A DNA stretch of 64,000 nt from Homalodisca vitripennis (lineage: Eukaryota > Arthropoda > Insecta > Hemiptera > Cicadellidae): positions 109,447,001 to 109,511,000 of the forward strand of contig NC_060214.1 in the NCBI RefSeq assembly GCF_021130785.1. The letters are read 5' to 3'. The notes beneath the pieces were generated by a model. The model worked only from the letters and a program-made list of their open reading frames with translations. It was not told where the DNA came from and ran no database searches. Within the stretch, counting starts at the first letter, position 1, and each line of letters opens with the position of its first letter. Below, in pieces: positions 11,690 to 23,971 of the stretch. A program made the position numbers and the translations under genes.

Positions 11690-12440
11690 AAACTCCAGGG
11701 CCAGACAGTCCCACCAAACCATGGGGTTCTGAGAGCACTCAGTGTGTGGAAGTTGCTCAACTTCAATATTTCAAAGGCTTACTTGCCTATCAGGAACTCT
11801 CTTAAAAACTAGATCATATGATCTCAATTAACATTGTGCTTTGATAAAGGATGATTTTGAAAGACAATTTTAACTCATATAGTTTAAAGTCATTGGAAAT
11901 CCCATAACTTAAAAGATTAAGACATCTGGGTAGCTCTAAATGGTGTGAAACTTTCAAGACCACTTGAAATCTAGAAGCTCCAGCCCTCTATTAGCCTGTT
12001 TTTACTTATAACACATACCTCATCTGGAGAATCACCATCTCTAAAACTAGTTGAATGTCTGCAATTTTTGAAATTATGTATTTGAGTAGTTTTGTGTGGT
12101 TGCTCTGCAGGCTTTACATTAACGAACTAGGTTCTCAAATAGACAATGAAAATAGGGATAACCAAATAAACCCAAACTGTTAGTAACATAGTAACATCAA
12201 GCAACAATCAAACAGACAGACACTAAACGAAATAGATACTGCTATGTCCATTTCATGATAGCCGTGAACCACAATGTTAGAGTTAATTACGGTACTAGCA
12301 TTAGTTAATGCTATAAACTTTAATGAGGCATTATATGGTTTATAACGTCATAGTTGAGTACATTACTGCTCGTCATACACGGTATAAGACGTTGTGGCTA
12401 GGTAATAACAGTCAAATCGTAATTATATTAATAAATTTGG
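11690..12440 (-). repeat. Dispersed repeat family E, copy 1
   Basis: Aligns in the same orientation with 24190-25140. Shared blocks include ATCATATGATCTCAAT, TCATTGGAAA(T/C)CCCATA, TCTAGAAGC and, best conserved, a ~110-bp core: GATAGCCGT, ACAATGTTAGAGTTAATTAC, TAAACTTTAATG(A/G)GGCATTA and CGTCATAGTTGAGTA. The core's higher identity suggests a functional part such as a promoter or terminal repeat, read from the minus strand if the adjacent coding-like block at 24.2 kb belongs to the family. Strand is inferred on that basis. Confidence 0.75.
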
Positions 12441-13179
12441 TTATATTTTTAACAGAGCACATATCTATTCCCTAGCTAAGGTTGGGCATCAATTAGATAT
12501 ATTATATTATACATAAAAAACCTAAAACCTCTTGTACCGTTTAATCATTAGCGTATGAAACTTTTAATAAATTCTTAACAAAGTGATTTGCAAAGCATAA
12601 CCTAAAATGAATCTTTCATGGCAAAAAAAAACAATAAATGGTATTTTTACTGTGTTTAATTGACTGGTAGAGTACGAGTACGTAAAAAAGGGATAGACGG
12701 AGCTGGTATGAACCGCCAAAGTTTTTATTAAATTAATTTCTCGTCTGCCATGTCGGTAATATGTTCTTTTTAAGTACAAATATTTCATTGAGAAAAGCTC
12801 AATTTGTACGCTATATTCTTGTTCTCAGTGGACGAAGCATACCCACGCTGACCTGAAGTCTGGTACTTGTTTAACCCTGTTTTAATTTAATTACAGTTTG
12901 TTCTGCAAATTAGATTAGAAGTTTCAAAAATAGCGTTGGCAGTAGTGATTGAGGTTAATTTAGGTTTCAACTTGCCAACTATAAATATTCACTCGGATCA
13001 ATACAAATAAAAGTTTGTTTTCTTTTTTTCTATTTTAATACACAATATTCATATTACTTAATCAGTGTTTAAGGTTCCATGTACTATCTATATAAGTTAC
13101 TATTAATTGGGATTATTTTCTAAGGGAGTTTTGCTTTTCAATCCAACGTGCAAAAGTTATATATTGGAAAGGAATTCGG
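12441..13179. other. No gene seen
   Basis: AT-rich. A 74-codon minus frame at 12564-12788 has no recognisable features. Confidence 0.5.
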
Positions 13180-13530
13180 TAAAGTTACCATACAATTACT
13201 TGAGAACTATAAACTAATAGACTATATCAATAAATTCACAGGATGTTTAAGTTTATGGAGGAAATGGTGAAGTTTCTGCTCTGCTAAACAGCGATCATTA
13301 TTCACGAAAGTTTCTTAATTGCAACGTCAGACTTTATATATCTGATCATAGAAATTGAAAACCTTCCTAAATACTATTTATATATAAGGTACGTTCAAAA
13401 TAAACTAATTAAAAGTCTGTGCACGAATGAATAATTTTCTTGAACCTCATTATTAAGACGTTTGGATTGAAATTGCCTTGATCATTCTATGTTACCAAAT
13501 TCTAAATACTACGTTGCCAAATCTTAATAT
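13180..13530. repeat. Dispersed repeat family A, copy 2
   Basis: Same orientation as copy 1 at 2230. Near-identical stretches are TTCACGAAAGTTTCTTAATT, TATATATCTGATCATAGAAA and TTCAAAATAAACTAATT. It lacks the downstream GTAAGCCTTAGCATTG part that copies 1 and 3 keep. Confidence 0.85.
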
Positions 13531-13559
13531 GGTATAGGATTTTTCTCAGTTTTCTTATA

Positions 13560-13830
13560 AATTTACTTATTCTGCGTTTGCGATTTTATCGTTGCCATCA
13601 TGTTATACATAAGGTCAATGTAAAAATATTTGCTAGCGCTCAGCCAAATCCTGGCGTTCGTCACAATGAAATTTATGTTGCTTACGTATAAATGAAGCTT
13701 CAAGCATAATTACAAGTCTATAGATCAGTTCGGTCTCAAGATATCATGCGGACTGACAGGCCAAAACTGACATTTTACAGCACCTAAAGTGACAGGCTTA
13801 GCTAACGCTCGGCTAATGACGGTTTAATAT
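13560..13830 (+). repeat. GCTCAGCCAAA-type dispersed repeat (well-preserved copy)
   Basis: Best-ordered copy in the window: a 5' AATTTACTTATTCTGCG and GTTGCCATCATG segment, AGCGCTCAGCCAAATCC, GTATAAATGAAGCTTCA, AATTACAAGTCTATAGATCA and CAAGATATCATGCGGACTGA. This lets a consensus unit of about 200 bp be recognised across the window. Confidence 0.75.
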
Positions 13831-14049
13831 TGGCTTCATAATATTCTTTATTGCAGGAAACAATGCGATTAAAATAACTACATTGCAAGCAAAATTTTAA
13901 AAAGGCCTAAAAATAATAAATAATAACATACATTTTCAAGTAAACAAATAAATTTCAAAGTTAAATGCATAACTTGACACGTGTTAATCATTCTCGATTG
14001 TTGCCGCATTTTTTCGTACATCAAAAGGGAGTCAAGAAAACGTTTCATT

Positions 14050-15500
14050 TTTCATTGTTACTGAAGACTATCCCAGCGGCCTGTCGTGAACCTGTCGACA
14101 GATTAAATTGCCCTTGACACTAGGGATCGTTTTGGTTGAGATATAAGTTGTCTAGAATCAGTGGTACATCTGATATTTTCAGGAAACTTATTTATTAGCC
14201 ATGGACTAAAGCAGTAGTTCTGTGCTGTGCGATGCGAAAGTTATCTCGGCCTCTAGTTCTGGCCCGAACTGAGACACTCGTGAATCAGCGGTATGGCACG
14301 ACGTCGAGAGGCTCCCTGATTCTCTAAGAGGCTCCTTAATCTAAGGCCCCTGAAGGCTTCTTTATACATCATTCTTTGATTTAATTTGGGAATTATTCTG
14401 AAAAATTTATTTTGCCTTCTGAATACTCTATTAAAATTGTTCCTAGAACATAATTGGGATGTTTTAGGCCAAAGTAGGCTGTCTTCAAAATATAGGAACA
14501 GAATTTTTCCAAATTAGACAAAACGTAAATGCCTCAGGAAACCTTTGAGCAGATACTATCGATGTGATCGTTTTAACGTCAGATCTCGACCAAGGTACAA
14601 CCCAAAAACTTTGTGGACCCTTCTTCTTCTTTTATCGTTTCACCCCCAGCACAATTGCTCGGCTTTCATTTTAATATTTGCGAAAACAGAAATTGATCAC
14701 GCTGGTTTTCTAACAGTTTGTTTTCAAAGAAAGCCTTTATTGCAAAATTTTCCTTTTTTTATATGATGCAGAGTCGTACCGTCAATACACTGAATTATAT
14801 TTCCATTATGGATTGATGAACACAGTCTTTTAATGTAGACGAGAAATAGGACTGGCTAAGAACCGATCCCTGTGGGACTCCATACGGCAATTATTCACTT
14901 TGCCTGACAGGCAGTGTTCGCGATCTGCATACACTGTTTTCTGCTACTTAGACCAAAGGCCATTACGAGGCAGACAACGATCACCGCTCGTTCTTAACTG
15001 GTATAACAATGGTTCATGATGCACTCAGTCAAATTCCTTTGAGAGGTTGAGAAATATGCTAAGGACATGTAGCTGCCTCTCCAATTCTACATCGGAGTTA
15101 ATGAGATATGTGGCAGCATCAATAATCGAATTTTGCTTTCGTGTAATTACTTAGATTTTAAGACTGTAGATTCACGCCTAATTTTTTACTAGGGTTGCTG
15201 ACGTCACGTTTCTACAGAGTGGGTCAGTGAGTTTAAACCAAGTTGTTCATACCAAATAACTTCAAAGCGATCAAAGAAATCTTCTAACTGGTAAGGTAAT
15301 TTTTCGAAAATTTTACAGTGTACTCAAATAATGGAAATATGTCGATAGTTACTTCCAGCGCAAGGATCGCCCTTTTTCAAATTTGGAATGACTTATGATG
15401 TGATGACGCCTTGGGCGAATGACAATTTAGTAAATTTTGTGATTAGTACTGTAACTTGCTTAATGGAGTGCTTAGGTAACCACACAGACAGTTGGTTACT
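14050..15500 (-). pseudogene. Decayed non-LTR retrotransposon reverse transcriptase
   Basis: Too broken to give a long open frame, but the minus strand read across frames shows the reverse-transcriptase landmarks in order. A LKKGDP-like N-terminal motif lies near 15364-15380, a FLNLSKEFD palm motif (motif A) near 15028-15055 and a GVPQGS-like motif near 14863-14881. A C-terminal NDHIDSICSKVS segment lies near 14537-14570, followed by KFCS-ILKTAYFGL-like sequence and a thumb-side end near 14085-14110. The expected DD of the catalytic centre is not preserved (DGTT near 14775). Stops and frameshifts occur throughout, so it cannot be active. The RT type fits the Jockey/CR1 group. No ORF1 or endonuclease was found upstream, as expected for a 5'-truncated copy. 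Plus-strand frames at 14545-14766 and 15388-15621 are antisense shadows. Confidence 0.75.
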
Positions 15501-15639
15501 TCTGCCATTCAGCCTTACTCACAGGATACAAGATCATGGACGAGAGAAAAGCCGTCAAAGCGTGTCTCGGGTGCTGTTCTTATTAAAAAAGTGGGTCCGT
15601 GAAGGTGAATATGGAGAGTAAATTTATTTAGTAGAGCCA

Positions 15640-15985
15640 TAAATTAAATATTCTTAATCATTTATGAAGCTAATATTAAGGCACTATCAACGATCCATTC
15701 TAGTGAATGGATACCTCTTGACTCGAAACCCAGTAATCACTTTTAATAGATTATTACCGTCCTCTAATGTTACCAATAGTATTCCTGTGATTTTAAATAA
15801 AACGCGTTATTAACTAACCGTTCTATTGTAAATCTGAAACTGTCGATGCTTTAATGAGATTAAGTATGTTCTGCGATAATTCATATCACACCTCTGAGCT
15901 GAAATATAGCTGGCCCTCACTGCTTTTCATTTTCCCTACTGACTTTCTAGAAAGTTTTTAAGCAAATCATTGTAAATAATGAAGC
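15640..15985. repeat. Dispersed repeat family F, copy 1
   Basis: Aligns in the same orientation with 29640-30005 through AATATTCTTAAT(C/T)ATTTAT, TAATAGATTATTACCGT-like, TTCTATTGTAA-like and GATAATTCATAT. It is diverged, non-coding and of unknown class. Confidence 0.65.
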
Positions 15986-16809
15986 TACCACGAAATAAAA
16001 ATTTTTAATCGAACAATATCTCAACTCCGGGAGTAATTTATAATCATGACATGTCAAAGTTTTATAAAGTCCCTTGTGCTGGAATTCAGAATTTAGAAAA
16101 TGGGAAAGTTTTTCAGTGAGCACCTAAATTGGATAAGATGACATCGATTTAGGACTACGTGATTTTCCATTGACCTGTTCTAAGATATTGCTTAAATCTT
16201 TTAAGCAATTGAAAGATTTAAGTCCGATGGGCGAGGGGGGAAGGACTTGAAGCTGGACAATACAACCTCAGCTACATGATTGGATGAATTCAATGTTTTA
16301 ATAGCTTCTAAAAGGTCACACCAGAGTAATTGAATAATTAAATTAGAGAGAAAAACTGTTAAGTAACTGAGAAACAACAGTATTATGATATATGAGCTAA
16401 CATTAACGCACGCTGCAAATTTTTAAGGTATTTTGATCTATCTGGAAATAAATTCTGTCAGCATTTAAAAATTTACATAATCAATATGAAGATTTCGATA
16501 ATCACTCATGTCATCTGTGGTTACAATAAGAAAATACTTGTTTGATGGCAGGTTCTATTACACTTCTTGTCAGTATTACGAACACACATTACTTTTTTTA
16601 AACAACTTAACCACATTGATTTCTTATAAAAAACTTCCAATTATTATTTTAAATTCCCTAAATTACGATAATAAATATGAAGTTACTGTTGATAAAATCT
16701 TCATATCATCAACTCTATATGTTTCCATGTTGCCATAATAATTCAAGTTTTCCTTAGTTGAAGCCTAGAGTATAATGTAATGTAGAGTATTAAATAGATT
16801 TCATAGGTA
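15986..16809. other. No gene seen
   Basis: AT-rich. A 76-codon plus frame (16508-16738) has a composition expected by chance. Confidence 0.5.
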
Positions 16810-17165
16810 CTTACATATAGTTGATATGGAACTTACCTTAGAATAAACATATTAAGTTTTATGCAACTGCCCTATTCAATCTACCTAAGTAGTATCGCAG
16901 ATGTTCATGTATCCATATCACTATAAGAATAGCTTTTAACTGAACAACTAATCTCTTCTATCATTTTATTTTATTACAACCAATGTACCAACAGACCAAC
17001 GTAAAGTTAAACCCTTAGTCAACAAGTGCAATGCAATACCTGCAATGTCAGCTCTGTTGATGAACCAACCATCTTGTGTGCCGGTCACGTACTATGCGGT
17101 GCAGTTGTAACACCTGTTTACTTTTTGCTGTGTGATCTGAGTCTCATCTTGGGAACTTGTAACTC
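16810..17165 (+). repeat. Solo, unexpanded copy of the satellite-bearing element
   Basis: This locus carries both flanks of the large satellite array but only about one repeat unit. The left flank (ACCTTAGAATAAACATAT near 16836, TGCAATGCAATACCTGCAA near 17026, GTTGATGAA) matches 31780-32010. The unit remnant has GGTCACGTACTATGCGGTGC. The right flank (AACACCTGTT, TTTTTGCTG, CTGAG near 17110-17145) matches 34730-34770. An 84-codon frame across it (17026-17280) is probably chance. Confidence 0.75.
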
Positions 17166-17639
17166 ATTTTTTATAGCTGGGATGAGATTTTGTATGAGGG
17201 AGGAGTGGGGGTACGTTAATTGGTTTACAAATGAAACACCATGGCAAGCCTTGTTGTGTTGGCCCACTGTAACTATTTAAATATATTTTGAATAAATACT
17301 TTAAAATGACGTTTATACTGACAGCCTCCTTTTAGAAAATTTGCTATTCAGATGAGAGAATAATACATTTGAAACAGAATTTTAATCCTGAAATTTTAGA
17401 AAGCCTATAAAATACTGATTAGTTTCAGAATGCCAAGCGTTACTGAATGTATAAATTTGTATAGCTTTTTGATAATGTCATGCAACACAGAGACTTTATT
17501 TTATTAGTGACCAACAACGTATTCCTCTATCGTATAATTATTGCATGAAAACACCTTAATAGCCTAAATCATCCTCAGGGCAATCCAAGTTTAGACTGTT
17601 GGTCGGGGAGTACAGTCCTATTGTGACTTGTATTCTTTA
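17166..17639. other. No gene seen
   Basis: AT-rich, no recognisable feature. Confidence 0.45.
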
Positions 17640-17935
17640 GTTAAATTTTAGTAATTCGTGTTGTGTTTTGCTTTTTATGAAATGCATGTTTTACGGTTAG
17701 TTTATTTGAGTTACAAACATGGTGGTTGTGATTATTGACCTATGCGTATGATAATGCTCAGGCATGATTTGGATAATTTAAAAATATATTGTAGTTATGT
17801 AATAGGTTAGTTACTCACCTGAAGAAGAGATTTAGGTTGCATAACTCGGGCGAAATTTTCCTTTTTTTCGTATCACTGAATGATGGTAGATGACCGGAAA
17901 AATCCTGTTTCCATCACACTCCTTCCATCGTGAAC
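17640..17935 (+). repeat. Dispersed repeat family C, copy 2
   Basis: Plus-strand copy of the family seen inverted at 7345-7680: GTGTTGTGTTTTGC, CATGGTGGTTGTGATT, CACCTGAAGAAGAGAT, TCACTGAATGATGG and CCGGAAAAATCCTGTTTCC. Lengths between blocks are similar, so it is the same unit. Confidence 0.65.
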
Positions 17936-18014
17936 AAAAACTTCAAAAAAAGAAGTTGTTAGATTGTTTTCTTCATTGTTAAGGTGGAAATCATCACAAC
18001 TGAGTAGAAAGTAC

Positions 18015-18190
18015 ACAGAACGATGTTGTAAAGCATTGTAATTCTCTGAATTCCCCGCAGACCATCATTCTAGACAGGTAATGAAATGTTTAACCTTTAA
18101 CCTTTACCTTAACGGTTCCAGCCTTGCCTTACTTTAGGAATTATATCTCCATTAGGACATTCTTCGTCTTGCAGTAAAAATGCCATTGTT
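18015..18190 (-). repeat. Dispersed repeat family D, copy 2
   Basis: Reverse-complement partner of 9760-9940, sharing the AACCTTTAACCTTTACC run, the CCCCGCAGACCAT block and AGGACATTCTTCGTCTTGC. Confidence 0.8.
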
Positions 18191-19189
18191 TTCTATAAAA
18201 AGATGCGTGGATTGATTTGGATATATTTACTTGTTTTTTTACTTAGGAAAAACTAAAACATAAATACGTTTCTTATATTTGTCTTGTAAAATTTGTGAAC
18301 GCAATAATTTTTATATATATGTTAAGTGTATATTATGTAATATATAAACTCGAGCTACTACATCATAACCGATTGATGTCTTAAAAGATTTGAAAATGAT
18401 ATCTCGCGATCGAACAGGCCTACTTACTTAAAAATTTTATCAAGCTTCATTTTATATTTAGGTAATATCTATTTCGATTATGTCATCGAACCATACTTAT
18501 GCTATTATGCTGTGTATAAATTCTTAATTAAAAATGTAGAATTAATTTTATAAATCAATATATATTATTTAAAGTGAAAAAAAAACTATAAGAGTTGTTA
18601 TTAATAGTTGTAACTCCTTATAGTACCGTCATACTTTTAAATATTATTAGGGAGATTTACGGTTATTGTTTTACTACAAATGAATCATACATATGCTCCT
18701 ATGCTGTGTACTCAATTATAAATGAACATGTAGAATTTGTTTTAATACAGTAATTTGTATTGCATACATGCTCTCAGATAATGAAAACGCATCCGTCTCG
18801 GCGAATAAATGGCTGAAATTAATTCCTCAACTTTGTCAAACGTTATTGTCAAGAATATTAATTGTGTGCAATTTTTACTTTTGAATATCACTACGATGAA
18901 TGGATGTATTTGTATTAAATTTGGGTGATGAATACGTTTTGAAAATACACTCTGACTAATGTAATAGCTACTTTAAATGACAGTAGGGCCTATATGTCGT
19001 TAATATACTGATCTGCTAATTAATCTAAACATGACGATTATATAAGCTGTATATCGTGTAATTGTTTAGAAGATGCAATGTTTATATCAACCGATCACTT
19101 TTGATAGGGTATTAATATTTTATTTATAGAATATTTGATATCGAAGGAAATTAATATTTAGGAATACTAAATATATTTCATTTCTAAAC
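18191..19189. other. No gene seen
   Basis: Very AT-rich (over 70% by eye), with no protein-like frame. Confidence 0.5.
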
Positions 19190-19420
19190 ACTGTTCTAGT
19201 GGCTGAGCGTCAGCAAAGCTTATCACACTATAAGTAGTGAAATTTCTTCTCTGTCTGGCCGTTCAAGACACATGATATTTTAAGGATGAATCAATAGTGT
19301 GATTTACTTGAAATTATGCAAGATGCTTCACTTTACATAGAAAAAATTATATTCAATTATGATGTATATCCGTTCGGGAGATTTAAATGAACGTTAGCGA
19401 ATTTAACTGACTTCAGGAAT
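19190..19420 (-). repeat. GCTCAGCCAAA-type dispersed repeat, minus strand
   Basis: Contains GTGGCTGAGCGTCAGCAAAG, AAATTATGCAAGATGCTTCAC and GGTTGAT-less flanks in reverse order to the 13.6-kb copy. It is degraded. Confidence 0.5.
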
Positions 19421-19531
19421 CTCGAGAACGGTTCGAGGTAAGGACTAAAAATTTAAAATAATTTACTATTAATCAAGGAGCTGGCAAAATAATCTCCTGT
19501 GTGTTGCTATAACTGTCTTCCGTATGATATA

Positions 19532-20892
19532 TAGGGTGGAGCGCACCTTAGAAAAAATTATTTTTGATTTTAATTATATTGAACAGTAAGGGAATTTTTA
19601 AATTACATGGTTTTATATAATCTATCTGGCAAATGTCGACCTTCGGCATCCACACATTGCTGCATACGTTTTCTGAAGTTTTCATGAATTACAAAAAACA
19701 AGCACAAGCATGTCGACTGGTATTCTGCCAATTTCAGCCTCAATATTGTTCCTTAGGTCTTCCAAGGTGTTAGGACGGTTGATATACACCTTCGACTTTA
19801 GGTAACTCCAAAGAAAAAAATCGCATGGGGCTAAGTCTGGTGAGCGTGCCGGCCAGTTCACATCACCTCTCAAAGAGATAAGCCGTCCAGGAAACATTTG
19901 CCTCAAACAATTCATGGTAACTCGCTGTGTGTGCAGTGGCACCATCCTGTTGGAACAATGTATCCTCTAATTGCTTTGCCTCAAGAGCCGGCTGAAAAAA
20001 ATCCTGTATCATAGTGGTACCGTTCGGAGTTCACAGTTATGGCACGACGGTTATCCTGAAAAAAGTAAGGGCCAATGATGCCTACTCGTGATATGGCGCA
20101 CCACACAGTGACGCGGTCCGAATGCAGAGGTCTCCTTTGGACTTCTCTGGGGTTTGTTTAACTCCAGTAGCGCATGTTTTGCTTGATGACACACCCACTG
20201 AGGTGAATATGTGCCTCATCAGAAAAGAACACAATTGCGTCACGCGGTGTAGTTGCAAGCATGTCTTCACAAGAAGTACGCCGTGTGAAATAGTCCCGTG
20301 CTGACAATTGATGGACCACGCACATTTTATACGGGTGAAATCTCAGTTCATTATGAAGAATCCGGTGGAGAGAACGTCTTGAAATGCCAAGAGCAAGTGA
20401 TTGCTTCCGAGCAGAGCGTTTTGGAGATTGCAGTACTGCTGCTCTAACTCTATCGATGTTTTCCGGTGTCGTAATCCTTCTCTGAGGTCCCCTTCGTACA
20501 CATGACACATTCCCCGCTGTTCTGAATGCAGTTAAATTGATTGCCGACCAGGAACACGTCCGCGTGGGGGAACAGCGGCCATTTAAAATATTAAAACTTA
20601 AATAACTTGAAAACTAACCGGTTTTTTAATGGCCTCCATTTTGAAAATACACAAGATTTAAAAAAAATATTTTTTTACAACTTATATTCATGTTTTTAAT
20701 ATTTATGCCAAGTTTCAACAAAATCGGTAAACCCGTATTGAAAATAAAATTAATTGTATGTAAAAAACAAAATGGCCGATCTAAGGTAAACGAAGCAAGA
20801 TAGGGCAACTATACATTATATAACATTTTTCGTTCAGTTTGACCTCCTGAAAAATTTGGTGAAGTTTGGTCCTGTAATTTTGGGACACCCTG
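19532..20892 (-). mobile_element. Mariner-type transposon (1.36 kb)
   Basis: The right end reads GGGACACCCTG followed by TA. The left end reads AGGGTGGAGCGCACC preceded by TA. This gives a TA-flanked element of 1,361 bp, the typical size of a mariner, enclosing a minus-strand transposase remnant. The two terminal repeats match only over the outermost bases, so they have diverged or one end was remodelled. The transposase type (about 40-41 residues between the second and third catalytic aspartates) points to a DD41D-like mariner branch rather than the DD34D mariners proper. Confidence 0.85.
19603..20545 (-). pseudogene. Mariner transposase, frameshifted
   Basis: A DDE/D-type transposase would cut and paste the element by binding its ends and acting in the nucleus. 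Visible parts in order: a helix-turn-helix stretch (SLALGISRRSLHRIL, about 20350-20400), the first catalytic aspartate in FFSDEAHIH (about 20205-20230), a second in QQDGATAHT (about 19935-19960) and a third in SPDLAPCDFFLW (about 19810-19845). A C-terminal NFRKRMQQCVDAEGRH segment ends in a stop at 19603. At least two frameshifts and an internal stop after the first catalytic block split it into separate frames, and the N-terminal DNA-binding part is shortened. It is inactive as it stands. Plus-strand frames at 20122-20304 and elsewhere are antisense. Confidence 0.9.
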
Positions 20893-22859
20893 TATATTTG
20901 TGAACCAAGATCAACGTAAACGTTCATGTAAGTGTAAAAGTTTCGAGTTTCTTATACACTACTGCTTTAGTTTGCTTGTAAGGTATGAGTTTTGTAAATA
21001 GCTTGCTAGACCAAACATGTTAGCTGTTTTAAGTAACCGTTTGAGAAGAGTCGTTTAGAAACATTTATGTTTCGAGAAAAGAATCATAAAACAAAAAGAA
21101 TCTTGTACACAACCTTGTATCGACCTGAGTAATTTTACTCTTAAAACTCCTAAACGTAGTTATATAAGTGTTCACAGAAAATTAAGTTTGCTTGTGACTG
21201 CTTAATAACAAATAAAAAGAAAAAAAATTAATGCCTGCCTAACAATTTCATATAGGAACTTGTAGTTTTTCAGTCAGTTTAATATGGAGATCAATATTTA
21301 ACGATTAATTTATATTTATTAATCATAATACGTGGTAGTTCAAATAAAAAATAGCCCTAATCAAAAAGAATGATTACTATAACAAATAATAAATACTATA
21401 ATATTAAAGTATATTAGTTGATAATATATTTTCACTTTGGATTGCCAAATAAAAATAATAATTTAGAATTTCCTCGATACAAAAAAGAAGGAAATGCTGA
21501 ATATGAGAATTCCACGCAAGCGTATTGTCCATTGAAATATTAAATCTTATATATATTAAAAATGATGCAAAAAGATGTCATTCGTTAAAGTATGAAGGTA
21601 GAGAGGCAACGCAGTTAAAAAAAGAGAACTCCTGATATTTGAGTGTCTCACTTCAAAGATAACATTTCTGTTCAGCCTAATGGAAATAGATATATTACGA
21701 TGCAATTATTTATGATAGGGCGTTTCTCTTATTCCGAAGGATACCGTCTTCCGGATTACTCAAAAATGTAATTTAATTTTAATTATGAGTTAAAAATAAC
21801 AAAATTACCTGCAATGATTGCAATAACCAACAGCTGTTGTGTTTTTAAATTTAAGAGAGGTCAAATACTTAGACTTTGGGTTTGAGCTAGAGATAGCGCA
21901 AGTTTATATCCTGTCTGTAATGGTAGGACTTTTTCAGTAACGTCGACCTTGTACTGAATAGACTCTTCGAACAGGTCAACGATAAGGACGGTCTGAATAA
22001 GGCTTAAAACTGGATTGAATTCTTCTTAAAAAATCAAGAATGTAAAACAAACTCTACACAAATCCAAAAGAATCCTTGCAATCTCTATAGCAACTCAAGC
22101 TATTTATCCTAAAAATGACCGTGTGAATAGCGTAATCTTTTAACTACACTAATTATTATAGCATTCTTATATGTATTTCACAAAAGGAAGAAATAGATTC
22201 CTTGTTTAATTTAAATTGTAGGGTGTTCGAGTAATTAATTTACTTAAACTTCATAATGAAATGTTTTACTTTTATACTTTTACACTAATTCACTTTTTTA
22301 CGGATAGAATTATGTTTCTGAGGTTTACCATAAACATGTCTGATTGAAGAACTATTTGGTTGATACTCAATCAGAAAACTTATATTAAAGTATTATGAAA
22401 AATATTCAATAACAATAAAGTCCATTGAAATCTTAGAAGCATTCGTATAGAGAAAAAGCTATTACAGATATTTTACGAGTGTATTCCGAAATTTTACGAT
22501 TATGTTATTATAATGTGCTTATAAGAAAGAAAATGTATAGAATAATAGTGTCTTGTAACAACACGGTACATGACATGAATGCAAATGTACCGTAACACTA
22601 TGAATAATTTAAGTTAAGTAACTTAATAGCATACTCTTATAGTATTAATAAATACTGATGTACTTTCTAGTCTTTCATAAATTTTTATAAAAATATGTAT
22701 TAGTAAAAAAATGTTAACATATATCAATAGAGAAATGATGTTTAATTTTATTACCGATTGAAATCAAACATCGTTCTTATAGCCTACCATTCAAGATTAA
22801 ACGGAAAAAATTGGACATCTTAAAAAATGAAATGATATTCAAGAATTCAGTTTTTTCTG
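20893..22859. other. No gene seen
   Basis: Nearly 2 kb of AT-rich DNA after the mariner. No frame over about 60 codons has any family resemblance, and I recognise no repeat shared with the rest of the window. Confidence 0.5.
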
Positions 22860-23110
22860 GTCTGAACTAGCAATAGTTAGAATGAAAGTTTGATAAAATA
22901 TATCTAATATATTATATAATTATAATTTATCTTGTAAAGTATGGTTTAGTAAAACAATTGTCAGGTATCAGTAACACAAAAAACGAACAAAATGATGTGT
23001 GAAATATTTCCCCACCCTGAATTCCAGGCCGGAATCTGATGCGATTGTCTGATTTCCTTCGTTTGTATGTGATATGAATATTGGACCTGTGTCCATACGA
23101 GGTGTGGCAC
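22860..23110 (-). repeat. Dispersed repeat family B, copy 2
   Basis: Reverse complement of 4225-4540. The best segment is GCGATTGTCTGATTTCCTTC with GAATATTGGACCTGTGTCC. The match extends weakly toward 22860. Confidence 0.75.
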
Positions 23111-23971
23111 TTATTTTACCGATTTCTTTCTTTTAACACTTTGTTAATGAATTTTAAAATATTGCTTAAATTTGTAATATTGCGTTCATTCATGACTATA
23201 AGTAACGATCTCGCCTGAAATACATTAAACTAATTCTTATTTTTGAAAAATTATAAAACAATTAAACAACCTAGTATTTACTAAAAAAACATGGGGATTA
23301 AATCCTCATGTGAATACAAGAATAGTAACTCTAACCTACTTTAAAAAATATGTATACTATCAAAAATAGAAACTTTACCCTCTTGCCACAGCTTTTGGTC
23401 TCATTTTAACTGATATTGTTTTTGTCAGCAGGAAACCAATTAGCTTTGATATCTCATTACTTACTCGCTGGTTCTAGTTACTTAATTTTAATAGTATAAT
23501 ATATTTTTTTATGTAGACCTTACGTTAGCACTTTATAACTACACAATACATACATTATTTTTGTATTAATCTTTTTGAAGTGGCAGATTATTCTATCAGA
23601 TAACCTCAAATATTCTAAATCGTCTACTAATGAAAAAGTGATGGTGATACGTGTGAATAACTATTGCTAATGGATAGGGTAAATTTAATTATACACCATA
23701 AAGGTATATAGAGGATGCAAATTGTAGGAATAGAATATTTTTCTAGACAACAGATATAATTCTAAACAAAAATTGCTCTTGGGATTATTTTAAAAAAAAA
23801 ATGCATATTAACTGAGGTAGAAGGATTCTTCAGAAATTAAATGTGGAGATATATATTATCGATGGCTTACATGTATTTGCCAAAAAAGTGAAATTAATCT
23901 TACTTTTCTGTTCTTATAAAATATCTACTTAAGGAATATGGACGCCCATAGTACTCATTGACTTTCGTGAC

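Noticed and set aside
14545..15621. Plus-strand frames of 73 and 77 codons
   Set aside because: They lie antisense to the decayed reverse transcriptase, whose motifs are on the minus strand.
17026..17280. 84-codon plus-strand frame with many Cys residues
   Set aside because: It overlaps the solo satellite locus and is not preserved in the homologous flank at 31.97 kb; a chance frame.
7345..18190. A single large inverted duplication linking repeats C and D (7.3-9.9 kb with 17.6-18.2 kb)
   Set aside because: Each repeat is inverted individually, but their order is not reversed as one inverted block would require, so they are independent dispersed copies.
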